Below, one piece after another: positions 11,889-25,298 of a stretch of DNA of 64,000 nt. The DNA lies in contig JAFEUB010000896.1 in NCBI GenBank assembly GCA_024529925.1, positions 862,501 to 926,500 of the forward strand, written 5' to 3'. Position 1 is the first letter of the stretch; every line of letters starts with the position of its first letter. The position numbers and the translations under genes are program-made. Source of the DNA: Ophthalmolycus amberensis. Taxonomy: Eukaryota > Chordata > Actinopteri > Perciformes > Zoarcidae. The notes under the pieces are model-generated. The model was not told where the DNA came from. It was given only the letters and a program-made list of their open reading frames with translations, and searched no databases.

Positions 11889-13048
11889 GCATTAGGCTGC
11901 TGGTGCCCGGACGTCAGTTATTGATAAGAGCGCTCACACATTCTGTATGTCAGCAGTTTTCAAACTATAACAGCCACTGAGGTCAAACATTTAGGCAAAC
12001 AAAGAAATGGCCTCCTCTAACTTTAGAACAGGAAACACATCCTGTATTTGTTTAAGTGAAACAGCAGGCCGTATTTTTAGGTATACTAAAAGTGTACACG
12101 CAGTTTGATGTGTCCATATTGTTTTGGCAGAGCAAATATTTTAAATTTTGTTCGGCGCTATGGCAACAGCCGTGCTCGTCAATGCTTGTTATTGCGCTGC
12201 TGCCTCTTTTTGTGAGTGTGTGTTGTTTGTGTGCATCACTTCCGCAATTTCATTTCTTATAACGCACATGCTTCATACTTTGATTCAACACTAACAGCAC
12301 TGCAAACCACAGCGTCAAATCCCTTAGAACTCAAAAATGATCATTAAATGTCGGGAGGTTATTTCTCTCTCACAGTACGGTCCGAACCAACGATTTCTTA
12401 ACATCAAAACTGAAACAGCGTGATGGTAAAGGTAGGTGTGATTCGGCTCACTCTGATGTGATGAATTTGCAGTCGTCTGCGTACTTTTTTCCTGGCATGG
12501 TGGGATTTTAGGGGTTGTGGTGAGGCAGCAGTTGTCGCTCCACTGATGCTGTGTGCTGTTTTTGTTGACTATGTGACAACTTTAGGGTATCATGTATCTG
12601 CCGGGCAACAGATGGTCCATCTCTCATTAGCAGGGGAGGGGTCAGACAGACAACCGAGCCAGTCCAGACCGATTCATTCAAGGCTTAGCAGGGCTTAGAT
12701 CTAGGGGGGTTGGTCAGGGTTGGGGCCCCATGAAGGGGGGTTGTGTGTGTGTGCTGGGAATTTATCGTAACTCTTCTAAATACAGAGACACCTGAAAGTA
12801 CCTTAACTAGCAGCAAATCATCTGAGTCATCATAGCTCCAGAGAGGATTATCCTCGCTTTAGTGCAACGGTCACACTGACCCCATATGGAGGCTGCTGTA
12901 AGAAAAAATAAGTCTGTTACACAATATAATAACCTAAACATCTCTGTGCATACATAGGATTCAGTAGGTTTTGTGTTAATGAAACTCTGAGCAACTTTTC
13001 CTTGAAGTATGTCTTAGCTTGCAGGGTCAGCTGTGTTTAATGTGGAGC

Positions 13049-13082
13049 GAGGAGGAGGAGGAGGAGGAGGAGGAGGAGGAGG
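13049..13082 (+). repeat. (GGA)n trinucleotide repeat
   Basis: About eleven GGA units lie in non-coding DNA. Confidence 0.85.
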
Positions 13083-14038
13083 GGTCTCGCTCTGAAGCTC
13101 TGGACTTTACTGGAAAACTAATGATGTCACCCATCCAGAGGGGGAGAGAAAGAGAGAAAGAGAGAGCTCAACAACAGCCAGGACAATAGATCTGAGGGGA
13201 GTAGAGGCATGACATAAGAGAAAAGAGAGAGAAAAGGAGCAAAGCAGACAGAGCTTTAATGTGGCTGTTTGAACAAAGGGTTCAGTTGACCGAAGACGAG
13301 GCAGAGGAAAAAAGAGAAATGCAGCTGAGTGTGTATGAGAGAAGACCTGGCATGTCCTTATCCAACTGTGTTTTCATGGTTGCTACTATGGATCCACCGA
13401 CACTCATCTGCTGATCCCTTCCCTCATTAAATAACTATCAAATAACCCTGTGCACTTACCGAGCGCCCTCTTGCCCCCTGCCTCACTGCTCTCAAATGAC
13501 CAGTTGAAGCTCTGATTGTCTCATTCTAAGGTTTTATTGAGTTATAGAGCATCTCTCCCGCGCCATAAATCCAACCTCTTGGGTTTTGTTGCTCCGGCCT
13601 GGTTTGGCTCAAGCCTCTGCTGACTCTGGATAAACACAGCGGTTTATGAACTCTGCCCTCTACTGGGCAGTATGCTTCGGAAACACAAACCCACCAACCG
13701 TGCACACGAGCATACAGTGAAACGCACTGTGTGTGCATACCCGTGCATATTACCAGAAGAATGTACAAACAAGAACAGAGTGCAAATGTACTGACACACT
13801 TGGTCCCGATATGGGAGCAGGAAAGATTCTCTCCCTTTTAATTATAATATTTAAACTCCCCTCACTGGATGCAAACGAAGAGTCTCCTGTTTCCTTAGAA
13901 AATAAATCAGGGCGTCTCTTTCCGGTCTGCAATATGAAATCACTCCTTCTCTTGACGCCAGTGCTCGATGGTCCTGTTACCTCACGCTTGTCTCTCAGCC
14001 AGTATGGATCCTCTCAGTTTCTGGCTGTACTGTGAACT

Positions 14039-14058
14039 CCCCCCCCCCCCCCCCCCCC
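14039..14058 (+). repeat. Poly-C run (20)
   Basis: This is an uninterrupted run of 20 C. Confidence 0.9.
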
Positions 14059-14784
14059 TATCTGTCTCTCCCTCTCACACTCACAGTAGAGATAATGTCC
14101 TTTCAAGTTAATCTCAACAGTGTCCTACATTTTCTTTGATACATGACCTTCTTATCTTGGGTGTAAACACACACACTGCCCAAGACCCCAGCCCCATTTT
14201 TGTCCCCTTGTGTGTGTTTGGTTCTGGGTTTTTTTCCCAGCATTGTGATTCCTCCTGCTCAATCTACTTGCTTTAGGAATCCCCTTTTCCTCCTCTCTGC
14301 TCCTCTCGTCTCCAGGCCCGAGAAGCCCCCTCGGTCAGTCAGGTATGAGGACAGCAGGCTCGCTGGAGTCAGGAGGCAGGAAGTGGGAGATTTCCTGGAA
14401 TGTGTGTTCTTTTCCCCTCACAGTGGTGCAATAACAGTGCGAGCGGCGCTCCTCCTGTTTTTGTCCCCTTTCTGTCTGTACTGTAGCTCCCTGTTCGGAC
14501 TTTGTGGAACAGGGAGAAGAGCTCAATAATACCAGGAACTCATCAGGAAAAACTCCTCTGCCCTCGTCAAGGGCTTTCCTAAGTGTAGTTACGTCATTAG
14601 GCTTCCTCGAGATAAGGAAAACTTGGTATGAGGACAGGCCGGTATTACAGTGCAAGAAGACCTTCTGGAATATTTGATAGCCTTTCAAATATTGCAACAT
14701 GAAGATTCCATTCACATCCATCACATTCGCTTTGACCTTTACATTCAGACGACAGGAAATCTTCGAAATGTAGTTGTACGTTGA

Positions 14785-14960
14785 GATTCTTGTACTTAAC
14801 TTCAGGATTTCCTTAATATGACTTTATACTTCTACTCCACTACACTTCAGAGGGACGTTTTTGACATTTACATTTTGACAGTTGCTCTAATATAGTTAGT
14901 ATTACTTCAGAGGAAGTAACTACTAAAGAATACAAGAATTTACATGTGAGGAACCTTTGT
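14785..14960 (-). mobile_element. MITE-like dispersed repeat, partial copy
   Basis: The phrase ACTTCTACTCCACTACACTT followed by CAGAGGGA matches the repeat family seen at 4050-4310 and 63060-63270. The copy is degraded and truncated. Confidence 0.4.
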
Positions 14961-15471
14961 TCCCATGTGATTCTTTGGTAATGTTCAGCATTATGAAACT
15001 AGCAGCTTGATTTGCCTGGCAACCTTAACAGTGATGGTTTGAATCCACTGCCTCTGGTCAAGAAATAGTCTTCCCATTAGCCGTAAAAAACACAACTTGT
15101 CATCTTAACACGTTGGTTTTCATACTGACTATGCAAATGAGTCATGTTGTGTTAATTAGTGAGCTTTAGATGTTCTGGAAGGAGGATTTTGTTACATTTG
15201 GACAGAGCCCCCTGCTTCCAGTCTGTATGGTAAGCTGAGCTAACCGCCCGCCAGCTCTAGCTTCATGTCCAGTGGACAAACATGAGAGCAGAAATCAACC
15301 TTCTCATCTAACTATTGGCATAATAAGCAAATAACTGGAGTGCCGAACTTGTCAAACTCTTTCTTTAACTTGCCCTACAGCACCAAGATACCTAAAAACA
15401 GCTCTGACATTTAAAGAAAGTTTAGCCTCCTATGCCTAAGAGTCTCTTCTAATGCATCCTATCAGGATAAG

Positions 15472-15532
15472 TACACTACAGTAGTATACATTAATGTATT
15501 CCAGATCCATTAATGTGTACTACTGTAGTATA
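15472..15532. repeat. Inverted repeat with 25-bp arms and an 11-bp loop
   Basis: The arms 15472-15496 and 15508-15532 are complementary at about 23 of 25 positions. The core is CTACAGTAGTA...CATTAATG, reversed in the other arm. Either a small palindromic transposon remnant or a structured RNA could produce this; nothing else supports an RNA gene. Confidence 0.75.
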
Positions 15533-17762
15533 ATTATCCAGAGAAGAGAAGACTTCTCACATTTTGTTGAAAAACGCACGCACCCATCTGCTGCATCCAT
15601 CAGCCGGAGGAGCAGCTGTCAAGTTCAGATGTGACATCATTCCCACTGTGAGACCGACAGAGATATCCACCCCCCCCCCCCCCTGGGGCTGAGCTGGAGG
15701 TCGCGTGGGGGCACAACCTTCCCACTGCCCCTCTGGGCTTCCCAGAAACCCCAGAGACCCAAGTGCACACTGGGGCAGCTCGGCCTGGGAACTGGAGCCC
15801 GGCCAGATATGCAGCCTGATGAACAGTCAGTTAGAAGGAAACCTGATAGAAACATATGATTTCACATCAGAGGAACACTGACGGAGTCTAGTGCCCTCCC
15901 AGCAATGAGGCCAGAAGTGGGGAACCCCCGTGTGTGCGTGTGCACCTTGCTTGACATCCAGTGACGCTGAGTGTGACGTTGGGGTTATGTGTCGGTGTTA
16001 TGGGAGCCAGAGGAGTGGGTAGGCATATCTCACACACACACACACACGGGTCTTGCCGTTTCACCCACAGAGCCAGATGACAATAAGCATCATAACCTTC
16101 CCACCGTCTCCTGACTCTGGATCAGTAGTTTGGTTGTTTCATCGGCCGACTAAGCCGACCAGCAAATGCATGAACCACCGGCGGCTCACATTTACGCTAC
16201 AACTTTGTACAAAAAGACCCCTCACAAAGTCCATGCTTGATTCATATCTTCCCGTTTATTCACACAAGTGGGCTGTTGGAGTACGTGTGTGGGCCCATTC
16301 AGAGTGGAACAGTGTGGCCATTCTCACACTCGGCCTATTCTCCTCTCCTGTCGCTGACAATAAACAGTGCTGGTGACGGCATCCACGGCCTTCCTTGTAT
16401 TGTCCCACGCAGAAGGGCCGTGAGGCGGCAGCTGCTTCACACACACATGACAGCGACGCACTTCATCCACTCATATGAGATCTGTGTGTTAACATGGCAG
16501 TGATCTACGTGTTAAACACAACTGATGTTTACTGGTCAATAAACAGCTTGGTGAACTATAGCCAGAAAACTAAAGAGTTCTGTCATGATCAGAAGAAGCC
16601 TCTGATTTGTTTAACGGGAGTCCAACAGTTGTACACATCAAAGTCGGTTCTCAGGATTTGGGGTGATGAGAATTGTACGAAGGGGAGAGGTGAAGGGGGC
16701 AAAAGGTATTTATTGTGAGGACCATAGAAGAAGAAATGAAGGAAGAAGGACTTTGAACTTGAACTGTGCAGATACAGTTTACATATAGCGGTATGGAGAC
16801 CTTAACTAGCCTATAACTTAATAGATTGTGTGTAGTTATATAGAAAAGACTACACATTATCAGAGCGCTGCACATGTCGGCTTAAGGGCCACAATAACTG
16901 CTGCTAGCATAAGACACCGGGATCCTAGATCAATTGCCGCGGTTGAATTTCATTGCGGGTAATGTGCTGGCAAGGCTTTGACGAGGAACAATGTGCTGGA
17001 GTAAAATATGATTTGTACACAGGAGTGCGATGCTAACTCAACGGAGTAGACCAGGTTCACTGGTCATACAGAGATCCCTTCTTATGGAACATGACTCCAG
17101 GTGATGAGGGAGAAAAAGTCAAGCAGAGTAGGTGTCTCCCAGAGTTATGGTCTTCTTATAGTGACATTCCCTGCAGGTGTTAATGGCTACCATACCTCCA
17201 CTCAGGAACACACTGTCTGGGTGAAACAAGAAAAGGAGTATTGCACTAAAACCACAGACCTTACAGTGACATGGGCCGACCGACTGGACTCGGACTGCTG
17301 AAGCCAAATATTTGCCTCAGCTGCATTTTCACACAATGCAATTAGACACGAACTAAAGAAAAAACACCCAATAGCTACATCTATTTTTCTTATTCATAAC
17401 AAGCTAAAACAATAGACAAAAAAGCAACAAAAAGAAGAATACCAATAAAACAAACTAATGTATAGCCTAGAGCCTGCTGTAAGGATTTAGGGTTCATCAA
17501 CTACTATAAACACATTATAAAAATCGTTTCCGAGTGTTATGAATTTCTTGGGAAAGAGATTTATTGTAGTGGTGTATTCATTGCGCAAACGGAAATCACA
17601 ACCTTACGTCTGAGCGCGCACAGTGTCGTGAGTATGATGGAAGTCGGACAAAAGGGAAGGAGGAGGAGTTTCAACGGGACTGTTGTGAGTGCAAGAAGGC
17701 GGAGTTGGGTCATTGAGTAGAAGAGGGGAAAGCTTGCTGACAGACAGAGGACGATTTGGAGT

Positions 17763-17972
17763 TTGGAGTTGAGCGGTAGAAAGTGTGCATGCGCGTTGAA
17801 GGAGGAGATCTTTTTTTCCAGCGGGGATCTAAGATTTGATTTAAAAATACAGGAACGTCTTTTTCTTCTTCTTCTTCTTCTTCTTTATTCCTTGGCGGAT
17901 TATACCCGAGCTCTGATGCTGTCCCCGGATCATGAAAGAAACGCTCACCATGAAATTCGCCTGGAAAAGTAA
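17763..17972 (+). other. Upstream ORF overlapping the rgl1 start codon
   Basis: This 69-codon frame begins with ATG in the probable rgl1 leader and ends 22 bases after the rgl1 ATG at 17950, in another frame. If the leader starts upstream of 17763, ribosomes translating it would pass the rgl1 start. The peptide shows no recognised domain. Regulatory effect is inferred. Confidence 0.3.
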
Positions 17973-17976
17973 AATG
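17950..17976 (+). CDS. rgl1: rgl1 coding exon 1 (residues 1-9)
   Basis: It encodes MKFAWKSKM and is followed by the donor GTAACA. The match to the short N-terminus of mammalian RGL1 fixes this exon despite its size. Phase at the end is 0. Confidence 0.85.
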
Positions 17977-19493
17977 GTAACAACCAAAACAACAACAAAA
18001 AAGACCCTCTCGTGCTCTCCCATCCTGTGCTCTGTTTGTTTGTGGTTTTTGAAGAGAGGGGGAGAGGGAGGGGGTGGGGAGAAGGAGGGGGTGTTTGTAG
18101 GCTTGGGAAAGTAGTGGATAAAGGGGAGAAGAGGGGGGGAGAAGAGGGGGTGGGGGGGGGGGGACAGCGGGGGAACAGTTGTGTTAATAGTTTTTACCAG
18201 GCTTTAAATCCAGTTTAACCTACATTGTTGGTGCGTAAAGATGTCGCGCAAAGTTTGGAAACCGGGTGGGATAATGTAAAAATCCGATGCTGACTCAGCC
18301 AGAATATGAACTCGATCCGTTAGCTCTCCCCTCCCTGATGGTGGATATGAACGCTTTTGTCTGGGGGCCCGCAGCGAAACTGAGAGGGAACAATTGGCGA
18401 GGCCCCGGGGCCGTCACTGTCTCCCCACGGGTCCCAGCTGCGGCCAGGCGAGGAAAGCACAAAAGCCAACAGATCAGCCCCAAACATTTGACTGTTGTTG
18501 TTATACTGGGAGTATTGTTTCACACACAGCTGATGGGTGGATTAGACCTATTTGAGCAGAGATGGGGAACTATTTGCTCTTAGTGTCCTCACTGTGCTCT
18601 TTTTGAGCATCTTCTTGGTGAAGGATTCAAGTTAGTGCGCAGAGTAAACAACCCATCTTCTGTTTACACCTTACCCAGGGCCATTTTATATGTGCTCTCT
18701 GTAAACGCATCCTTATCTGCTGTGTAATGTTGCTGGCCTGTATTATCTTGTGAATAGAAATATCACAGTGACAAGCTGTTTTGGTTCCCATGCAAGCTTG
18801 TGGAACTTTGTCTCTCAATAAGCCGCAAACTTTTTTTTCTTTCTTTTTAAAGCCCTGCTCTCAAACACATCTCCAGCTCAGTGGTTGACAAAAAGCAGGC
18901 TGTGTGTGCAGACTGTGAACTCAGCATCCCGGGCCGGCCAGCGCAGAGAGCTCTCGCTATTGTTTTTGGGAGTTGTGTGGACTGCATGACTCATGCACTG
19001 ATGTATTTATCTGTCTCTGCGCCAGCAGCAGCTAAACAGAGAGGGAGAGAGATGTGCACTTAGTAGGTTGCTGACCTGAAGACAAGATGCTGAACAGGGT
19101 ATGGGGACGAGCATGTGGACATGTTTCAGACCAATGCAGCTTTTGACACACACATGCTTACTGGTTTCATCTGCCAGAGCCAGTTTAGATCCAGTTAAGA
19201 TTTTTTTTACTCCTCCTCTCCCTTTCTCTCGCTCTTTGTGTTTTTTTTTGGTTTTTGGTTTGGGGCTTTCATTCCATTTCAGCATCACATGTTTCTGTTC
19301 AAACCCAAACCCGGCCCAGTCGTGGCCGAGTGCCACCGGCGTCCACGACCGTCCATTCAGCCTGTTAACGGCGACTTTGACCTCTGACCTCTTTTCTGGC
19401 AGCCTCTCTGATTGGGGAATAGTGTGGACTTTGCCATTGAGCTGTGTGAATGAAAGTGGGGACAAGTTAGAGTGATCTTGGCGGCCGCTGCCC

Positions 19494-19532
<39 letters not shown>

Positions 19533-22500
19533 AGGACTTGGTCATTATACTGCATGCGTGGTGTTTATATTTGGCCAAGTCCCTCTCTTTCGCCGTCTCT
19601 GTTTTTGTCTCCACAGTATGTTGATGTCCCGGCACATCTCGGGCTCTCTCCGAGCTGGAGTTTCGTATTTTGATTCCACTCTGCTCCCTCTGTTTGTTCA
19701 CGCGCTCTGCAGTTTGTCAGTGATTTACAACCAGACGCAGACACATTTGCATTTGGAGCAAGATGAGCGCAGAACTATTTAGCTGATTTAAGTGTGGTTG
19801 TGCTCTCACTTGTAATCAAGCTCTCTTGGTATAGTTACTCAGACAAACAGACGGAGACGTATCGGCGTGTCTTGTTTTGTTATGTAGGGGGGTTTTGTTT
19901 GGGAGACTTGGTCCATTCTGGCTCTTATCTCCAGCTTTTCGGAGCTTGAGTAAAGCAGTCCAGCTCTGACTTCACCTCAGAGAGAAGGGGACACGGTGAA
20001 AGAGATGGATCGGGAGTAAAAGAGGGAGTAAAAGACGGGGAGGGAGGCCTGGCAGCCTGCAGTGGTGGGGGTTGGGGGAGTTGGTCATTCTTGATGTTTT
20101 ACTGCACGCTAGAGCTTCTTTTACCAGTCTGTTTGAGGGCTTTACTTGTGTTTCGTTGTTTTGTTTTTCTTCTGATGCTCCCTTCTGCTTTTCTCAGAGA
20201 GGTTTCCAAAAATGTCAGTTCCCATTTTTTTTAAACTATTGCAATGCCGCTTGGAAGCTAGTATCCTCTCCTTTCCTCTGCAGGCCTCTAACATTTCCCC
20301 TCTTACTCTCTCCTTGCAGAGCTCGGTGCAGGACTGGGGGGAGGAAGTCGAGGAAGGAGCCATCTACAATGTGACACTGAAGAGGGTTCAGATTCAGCAG
20401 GCGGCCAACAAGGGGGCGAGATGGCTCGGGGTGAGTAGGCCCACGTCTGATGTCTCGCAGTGTGACAGGAAGCACAGCTGACGAAGCTTTTGACTCTCAG
20501 CGAAACAGATTACACAAATGAAAACCTGATGCTGCTTATTTTTCCACTCTCTTAACCTGTTGCTCTGCAGAATGTGAACTGCTGATTTATACCCAGAGTG
20601 GAATAGTCCCTGCCTTGGAATTTACCATTCAGTAGATTGCGTTGTAAAAGCAATCCTGTGTGCAGGCCGCTCATCATAAAAACAGAACCTAATCTCTATT
20701 GTTTAAAGCAGACGGTGTCTTTCAATAGTGGGGCGTCTCTCGGCTTTGTGCTCTGTTGCTTTAACATTTGAGCTATAAATCTCCCCGTTTAGACGACACC
20801 TTTTAAGCTGGAAATCAACAGTCTCACCAGACCTGGACTGTTTAGCCAAAGCATGTGATTTCCTGACTTTACTGACTGCCAAGAAAACGGCTCGCTCCCC
20901 TGTACAGCAGTGTTTTACAAAACGCTGGTATGACAAAAAAAAAAAGGTGGGGTATTAAAGGCTTTTCCTTGAATTGTGCATTTTTCCAGTGCATATGAAG
21001 CATTGCTGGTTCCTCCACTAGGCTGTTTATACCAGCATAATAAGATGTTGTACAGTATGTCATTATACTGCACAGAAGGGCCAATTAGCTCTTTAGTTCC
21101 TCTTGTGTGTTTCCTATTGAAGGAATGCATGAACCCAGCGTAATAGAAACTACAGATGCCTTTTGTTTGCACGGAAAAGGAAATCCAGATCTTGTGGTGT
21201 TAGTTTGCTTGCACCACTGTTGTCTCTTTGTGCTGACATGGGGGATGGCGGTTGGCACATAATAGAAGAAATGGATAACAGCTCTGAGGCTTTAAGACCG
21301 TATTGATGTATTGACGGCACGAGCTGCCAACTGTATTGCGAGCTAATTAAAACATCATGGGTGCTTCTACACAGTGCTAGTCTATTGAGTGGAGTAGAAT
21401 GGAGAGCGATCCGCATTGAGGCATTCTTATTTACTATAAACAGCCAATTGTCCGCGAATAACAGCAATTACTGTTCATTAGTGGGATTGTACACTCATGT
21501 GTGAGGCAGATATTGTTTGCGAACTCTGTTCTAATTGATTGTGAATAGTAAAAGTTTAGCCCGTGTGTGTGTGTGTGTGACTGCACGGCGGGTCACCTGA
21601 CAGAGATCAGCAATAGGGCGTCTTTTGGTGCACTGAGTCGTTATCAGATGGAAGTGGTGGGAGAACGTTGCTGTGCTGTCCTCCTCTCCGTCTGGAGGGC
21701 CGGTGGAGGAGGGGCCTGCTGTGATTAAAAGCAGATTGGAGCGTTTCCTGTTGTAGCGTGCTAACTTCACCAAGGTCTCTTTCTCTCCGCGTCTGTGCCG
21801 CCGCCTCCTCTGCTCTCTCTCCCTGCCTGTTTTGTCACCTCTCAGTCCATTTCCCCGTAGACACAATAGTCGGACACATCTGGTGATATCAGAATTATAT
21901 ATAGTGTTGTGATTGTCCTCACTGCTTCCTCCCTCCATCTTTGTCTTCTGGTGAATTGTACCACTGCTGTAATTTCCCCATTTAAAAGCTTCACTGACAA
22001 ATTGTTTTTACGACGACGACCTGACTCGAGTGTTAATCTGCGATGCATTCAAGGCCAAACAAAGCAAAGCAAAGCGTTGGAAGCACCAGCCAAGTCACCA
22101 CAGAGCATAATAGCACTCCGCAGTGATTTAACAGTGTGAAAATATGTGTGCACGTGTGTTTAGGCGGAGGGGGATCGCCTGCCTCCCGGCCACACGGTGA
22201 GCCAGCTGGAGACCTGCAAAATCCGAAGTATCCGCGCCGGAACGCTGGAGCGTCTGGTGGAGACGTTATTGACGGCGTTTGGAGACAACGACCTCACCTA
22301 CACCTCCATCTTCCTGTCCACCTACAGAGCCTTCGCCAGCACACAGACTGTCCTGCAGCTGCTGCTAGACAGGTGAGGCTGGAGTGAAGTGTCGCATACG
22401 GCCGTAATAACGCACGGCCGATACGTTTCAGTGGTTTTCAATATGCCCTCTGCTTATTTTCTGCTGCAGGTATGGAACCGTGGAGGAAAATCAGCAAGAC

Positions 22501-25136
22501 GCGGGCAAATGCAAAGGCTCTGAACCCAACGGAGCCATCAGAAGGTGAGTTACATGTTCCTTTCCTCATCATCAGTTCCATACGGACAGCTTTCAATAGA
22601 AAACATTCTTAGTAACGGTATATCTGATTTATCGCCTCTGTCCTTCTACCTTTGCCAACTCTCTTAACACTCAAACCTTTCCCTGCTGTCTCCACAGTGC
22701 CTTGGCCTCGATCCTGCGTGCCTGGTTGGACCAGTGTCCCGAAGACTTCCAGGAGCCCCCTGACTACCCGTGCCTCCACAGGCTGATGGACTACCTGCGC
22801 AGGACCCTGCCCGGCTCTGAGGCTCTTAGACGGGCAGAGGGTCTGCTGGAGCAGCTGCAGAGTCAGGCCAGCGTGGACGACTCAGATAGTAAGTCTCTTT
22901 TTTTTAAACTTTTTTTTTATTACATATATTTCGATCAAATTTCCTCTGAGTCAAATCCCCTGTATATTTGTGCCTGCTTTCAGCTGGTTTCCACGGCAAC
23001 AGTTCTTTCTGCCTGGGGGAAGAGGAGGAAGTGGAGATCGAGGTCCGGGAGGACTTCCTGTCGTTTGACTCCGACCTGGTGGCCGAGCAGCTCACCTACA
23101 TGGATGCGGTAAGTGGAGCAAAGCGAGATGGAAACGGGTGGACCGGCAGCGCGCTGTTGTTCAGCAGCTAAAGGTTACGCAGGTTACACTCCTGCCGTGT
23201 TTCTTCAGTGTCGTCATACTAACGTCAGCCTGTTGTTCTTCTGCTCCAGCTGCTGTTTAAAAAGGTTGTGCCCCACCACTGCCTGGGCTCTGTTTGGTCT
23301 CAGAGGGACAAGAAGCACAACAAGCACAGCGCCCCCACCATCCGGGCCACTATCACGCAGTTTAATGCTGTGGCGGCCTGCGTGGTCAGCACAGTGCTGA
23401 AACACAGGCAGATCAGACCGCATGTCAGAGCGCGGGTCATCCAGTGCTGGATAGACATCGCTCAGGTTGGCAGAAACACACACACAAATTCATCTCTAAA
23501 CCTAGCACCACAACGGGCCATGTTGTGACTGTCCTTGTCTTCTTACAGGAGTGTCGAATACGCAAAAACTTCTCGTCTCTGCGAGCCATTGTGTCCGCGC
23601 TGCAGTCCAACCCTCTGTACAGGCTGAAGAGGGCATGGGCCTGTGTGCACAAGTAAGTCCTGATTGGAAGAATCAGCATTTTGGCAGGATTCAGCAGCAC
23701 GTCTGAGATGTTCACACGTGTATTTTAGCCGATATGTCCGTTACCCTGAGCTAACATGAATCTGTGCTTCACACAGAGACAGCATGCAGACATTTGAGGA
23801 ACTGTCGGACATTTTCTCCGATCACAACAACTACCTGACCAGCAGAGAGCTCCTCATGAGGGTGAGCTCTGACTTCGACACTTATTTAAAGGTCTCATAT
23901 TGTAGAAAGTGAGATTTCGATGTATTTTTTGATAATAAAGCAGGTCTGGGTGCTATATAAACACTGTGAAAGTACAAAAACACTCAATGCATGAAGAAAT
24001 GCAAGCTGCCCATATTCAGAAACTGTGCCTTTTATAACGAGCTTTAACAGGCTTTTTTGGGAGGGGGGGTTTAAAGAGACAGGTGCTAAAACAGAGTATA
24101 TTCAGGCAGACAGCCTGAGTAGAAACCCAAAATACAAGTATGAACCTGAAAATGAGCATGATATGTCCCCTTTAATATCCGAGGGATCATTTAAATGATG
24201 AAGTAGCACATTTAGTGCCCTTTGTGAAATAAATTCCTAGTTTTAAAGCGGGTAGATGTTATTCTCACAGATGTAAGACTTCTGAAAATCCTAAATACAC
24301 CACTGGAGAGAATCTGGAGGACTAAAGCTGCTGTTGTTTTGTTTGCCCTACAGGAAGGCACTTCAAAGTTTGCCAGTCTGGAGAGTTGTGCCAAGGAGCA
24401 CCAGAAACGCACCCACAAGAGACTACAGTTGCAGAAGGAAATGGTGAGACAAAGCCCTTCTAACCACGATGCTTCCGCGACAAACGCCAGACAAATAGAG
24501 AGCTAAAACCCAGCGTCATGATTTAAAGCAACACATTCCTCTAAAGCAATGTGCTGTAAAGCGAGTTCTAGCCTCTCCAGTGGGATGCGACCACATGCTT
24601 AGCTTTGTTTACTCAGTGCACTGTGTGCTGTACTTGCATTAAGCCTGTTGTATTTTACAAAACCCACCCTGGGTCATGAGTGTAAAGGAGTCTCCAGCTT
24701 TATGGTGGCATCCTTTTGAAGTGTTTATTTAAACTTGTGTGTCTTTCTCCACAGGGAGCCATGCAAGGAACAATACCGTACTTGGGGACCTTTCTAACTG
24801 ACCTGACCATGCTGGATACAGCCCTGCCTGACCTAGTAGAGGTAAGAGCTCTGCTGATCTGAGAGCCTGATCTGTGTAACTGCTGTCAGAAAACCCAGGG
24901 CGTAAGTTTCCATGAGCGCGTGTGGAATTTCCGCCGGCCCACTGTTGGAGTGGTCCACCTAGCGCTGTTTGTCTAAGCAGCCATTGGTATGCGATGTCCA
25001 GGGTCTGACAGCGTGCTCTTTGTGTCCCCCGCAGGGCGGCCTCAACAACTTCGAGAAGAGACGCAGGGTGAGTGTCGCTGCGAGCGTCCTAATCTCACAC
25101 GAGTGCACCGCCACAATTATCACAGGATGAGCTCGG

Positions 25137-25187
<51 letters not shown>

Positions 25188-25223
25188 GTCTCTCGTCTCT
25201 GTCTCTGTCTCTCTCTCTCTCTG

Positions 25224-25257
<34 letters not shown>

Positions 25258-25267
25258 TGTCTCTGTC

Positions 25268-25298
<31 letters not shown>

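Larger units (their letters stand above)
9176..17580. other. Non-coding stretch between candidate exon 1a and rgl1 exon 1
   Basis: No exon with homology was recognised. If exon 1a is real this is part of a 12.4-kb first intron. It holds GT tracts at about 11661-11688 and 11857-11884, a GGA trinucleotide tract at about 13049-13082, G/C runs at 10906-10924, 14039-14058 and 15670-15683, a fragment at about 9562-9600 resembling a common fish repeat (TTCTTGAGCAAGACACTGAA), a MITE-like piece at 14785-14960 and a strong inverted repeat at 15472-15532. Confidence 0.5.

Noticed and set aside
19007..19701. Minus-strand frames of 182 and 114 codons in rgl1 intron 1
   Set aside because: They include a translated GT repeat (Thr-His) and lack homology; antisense to an intron.
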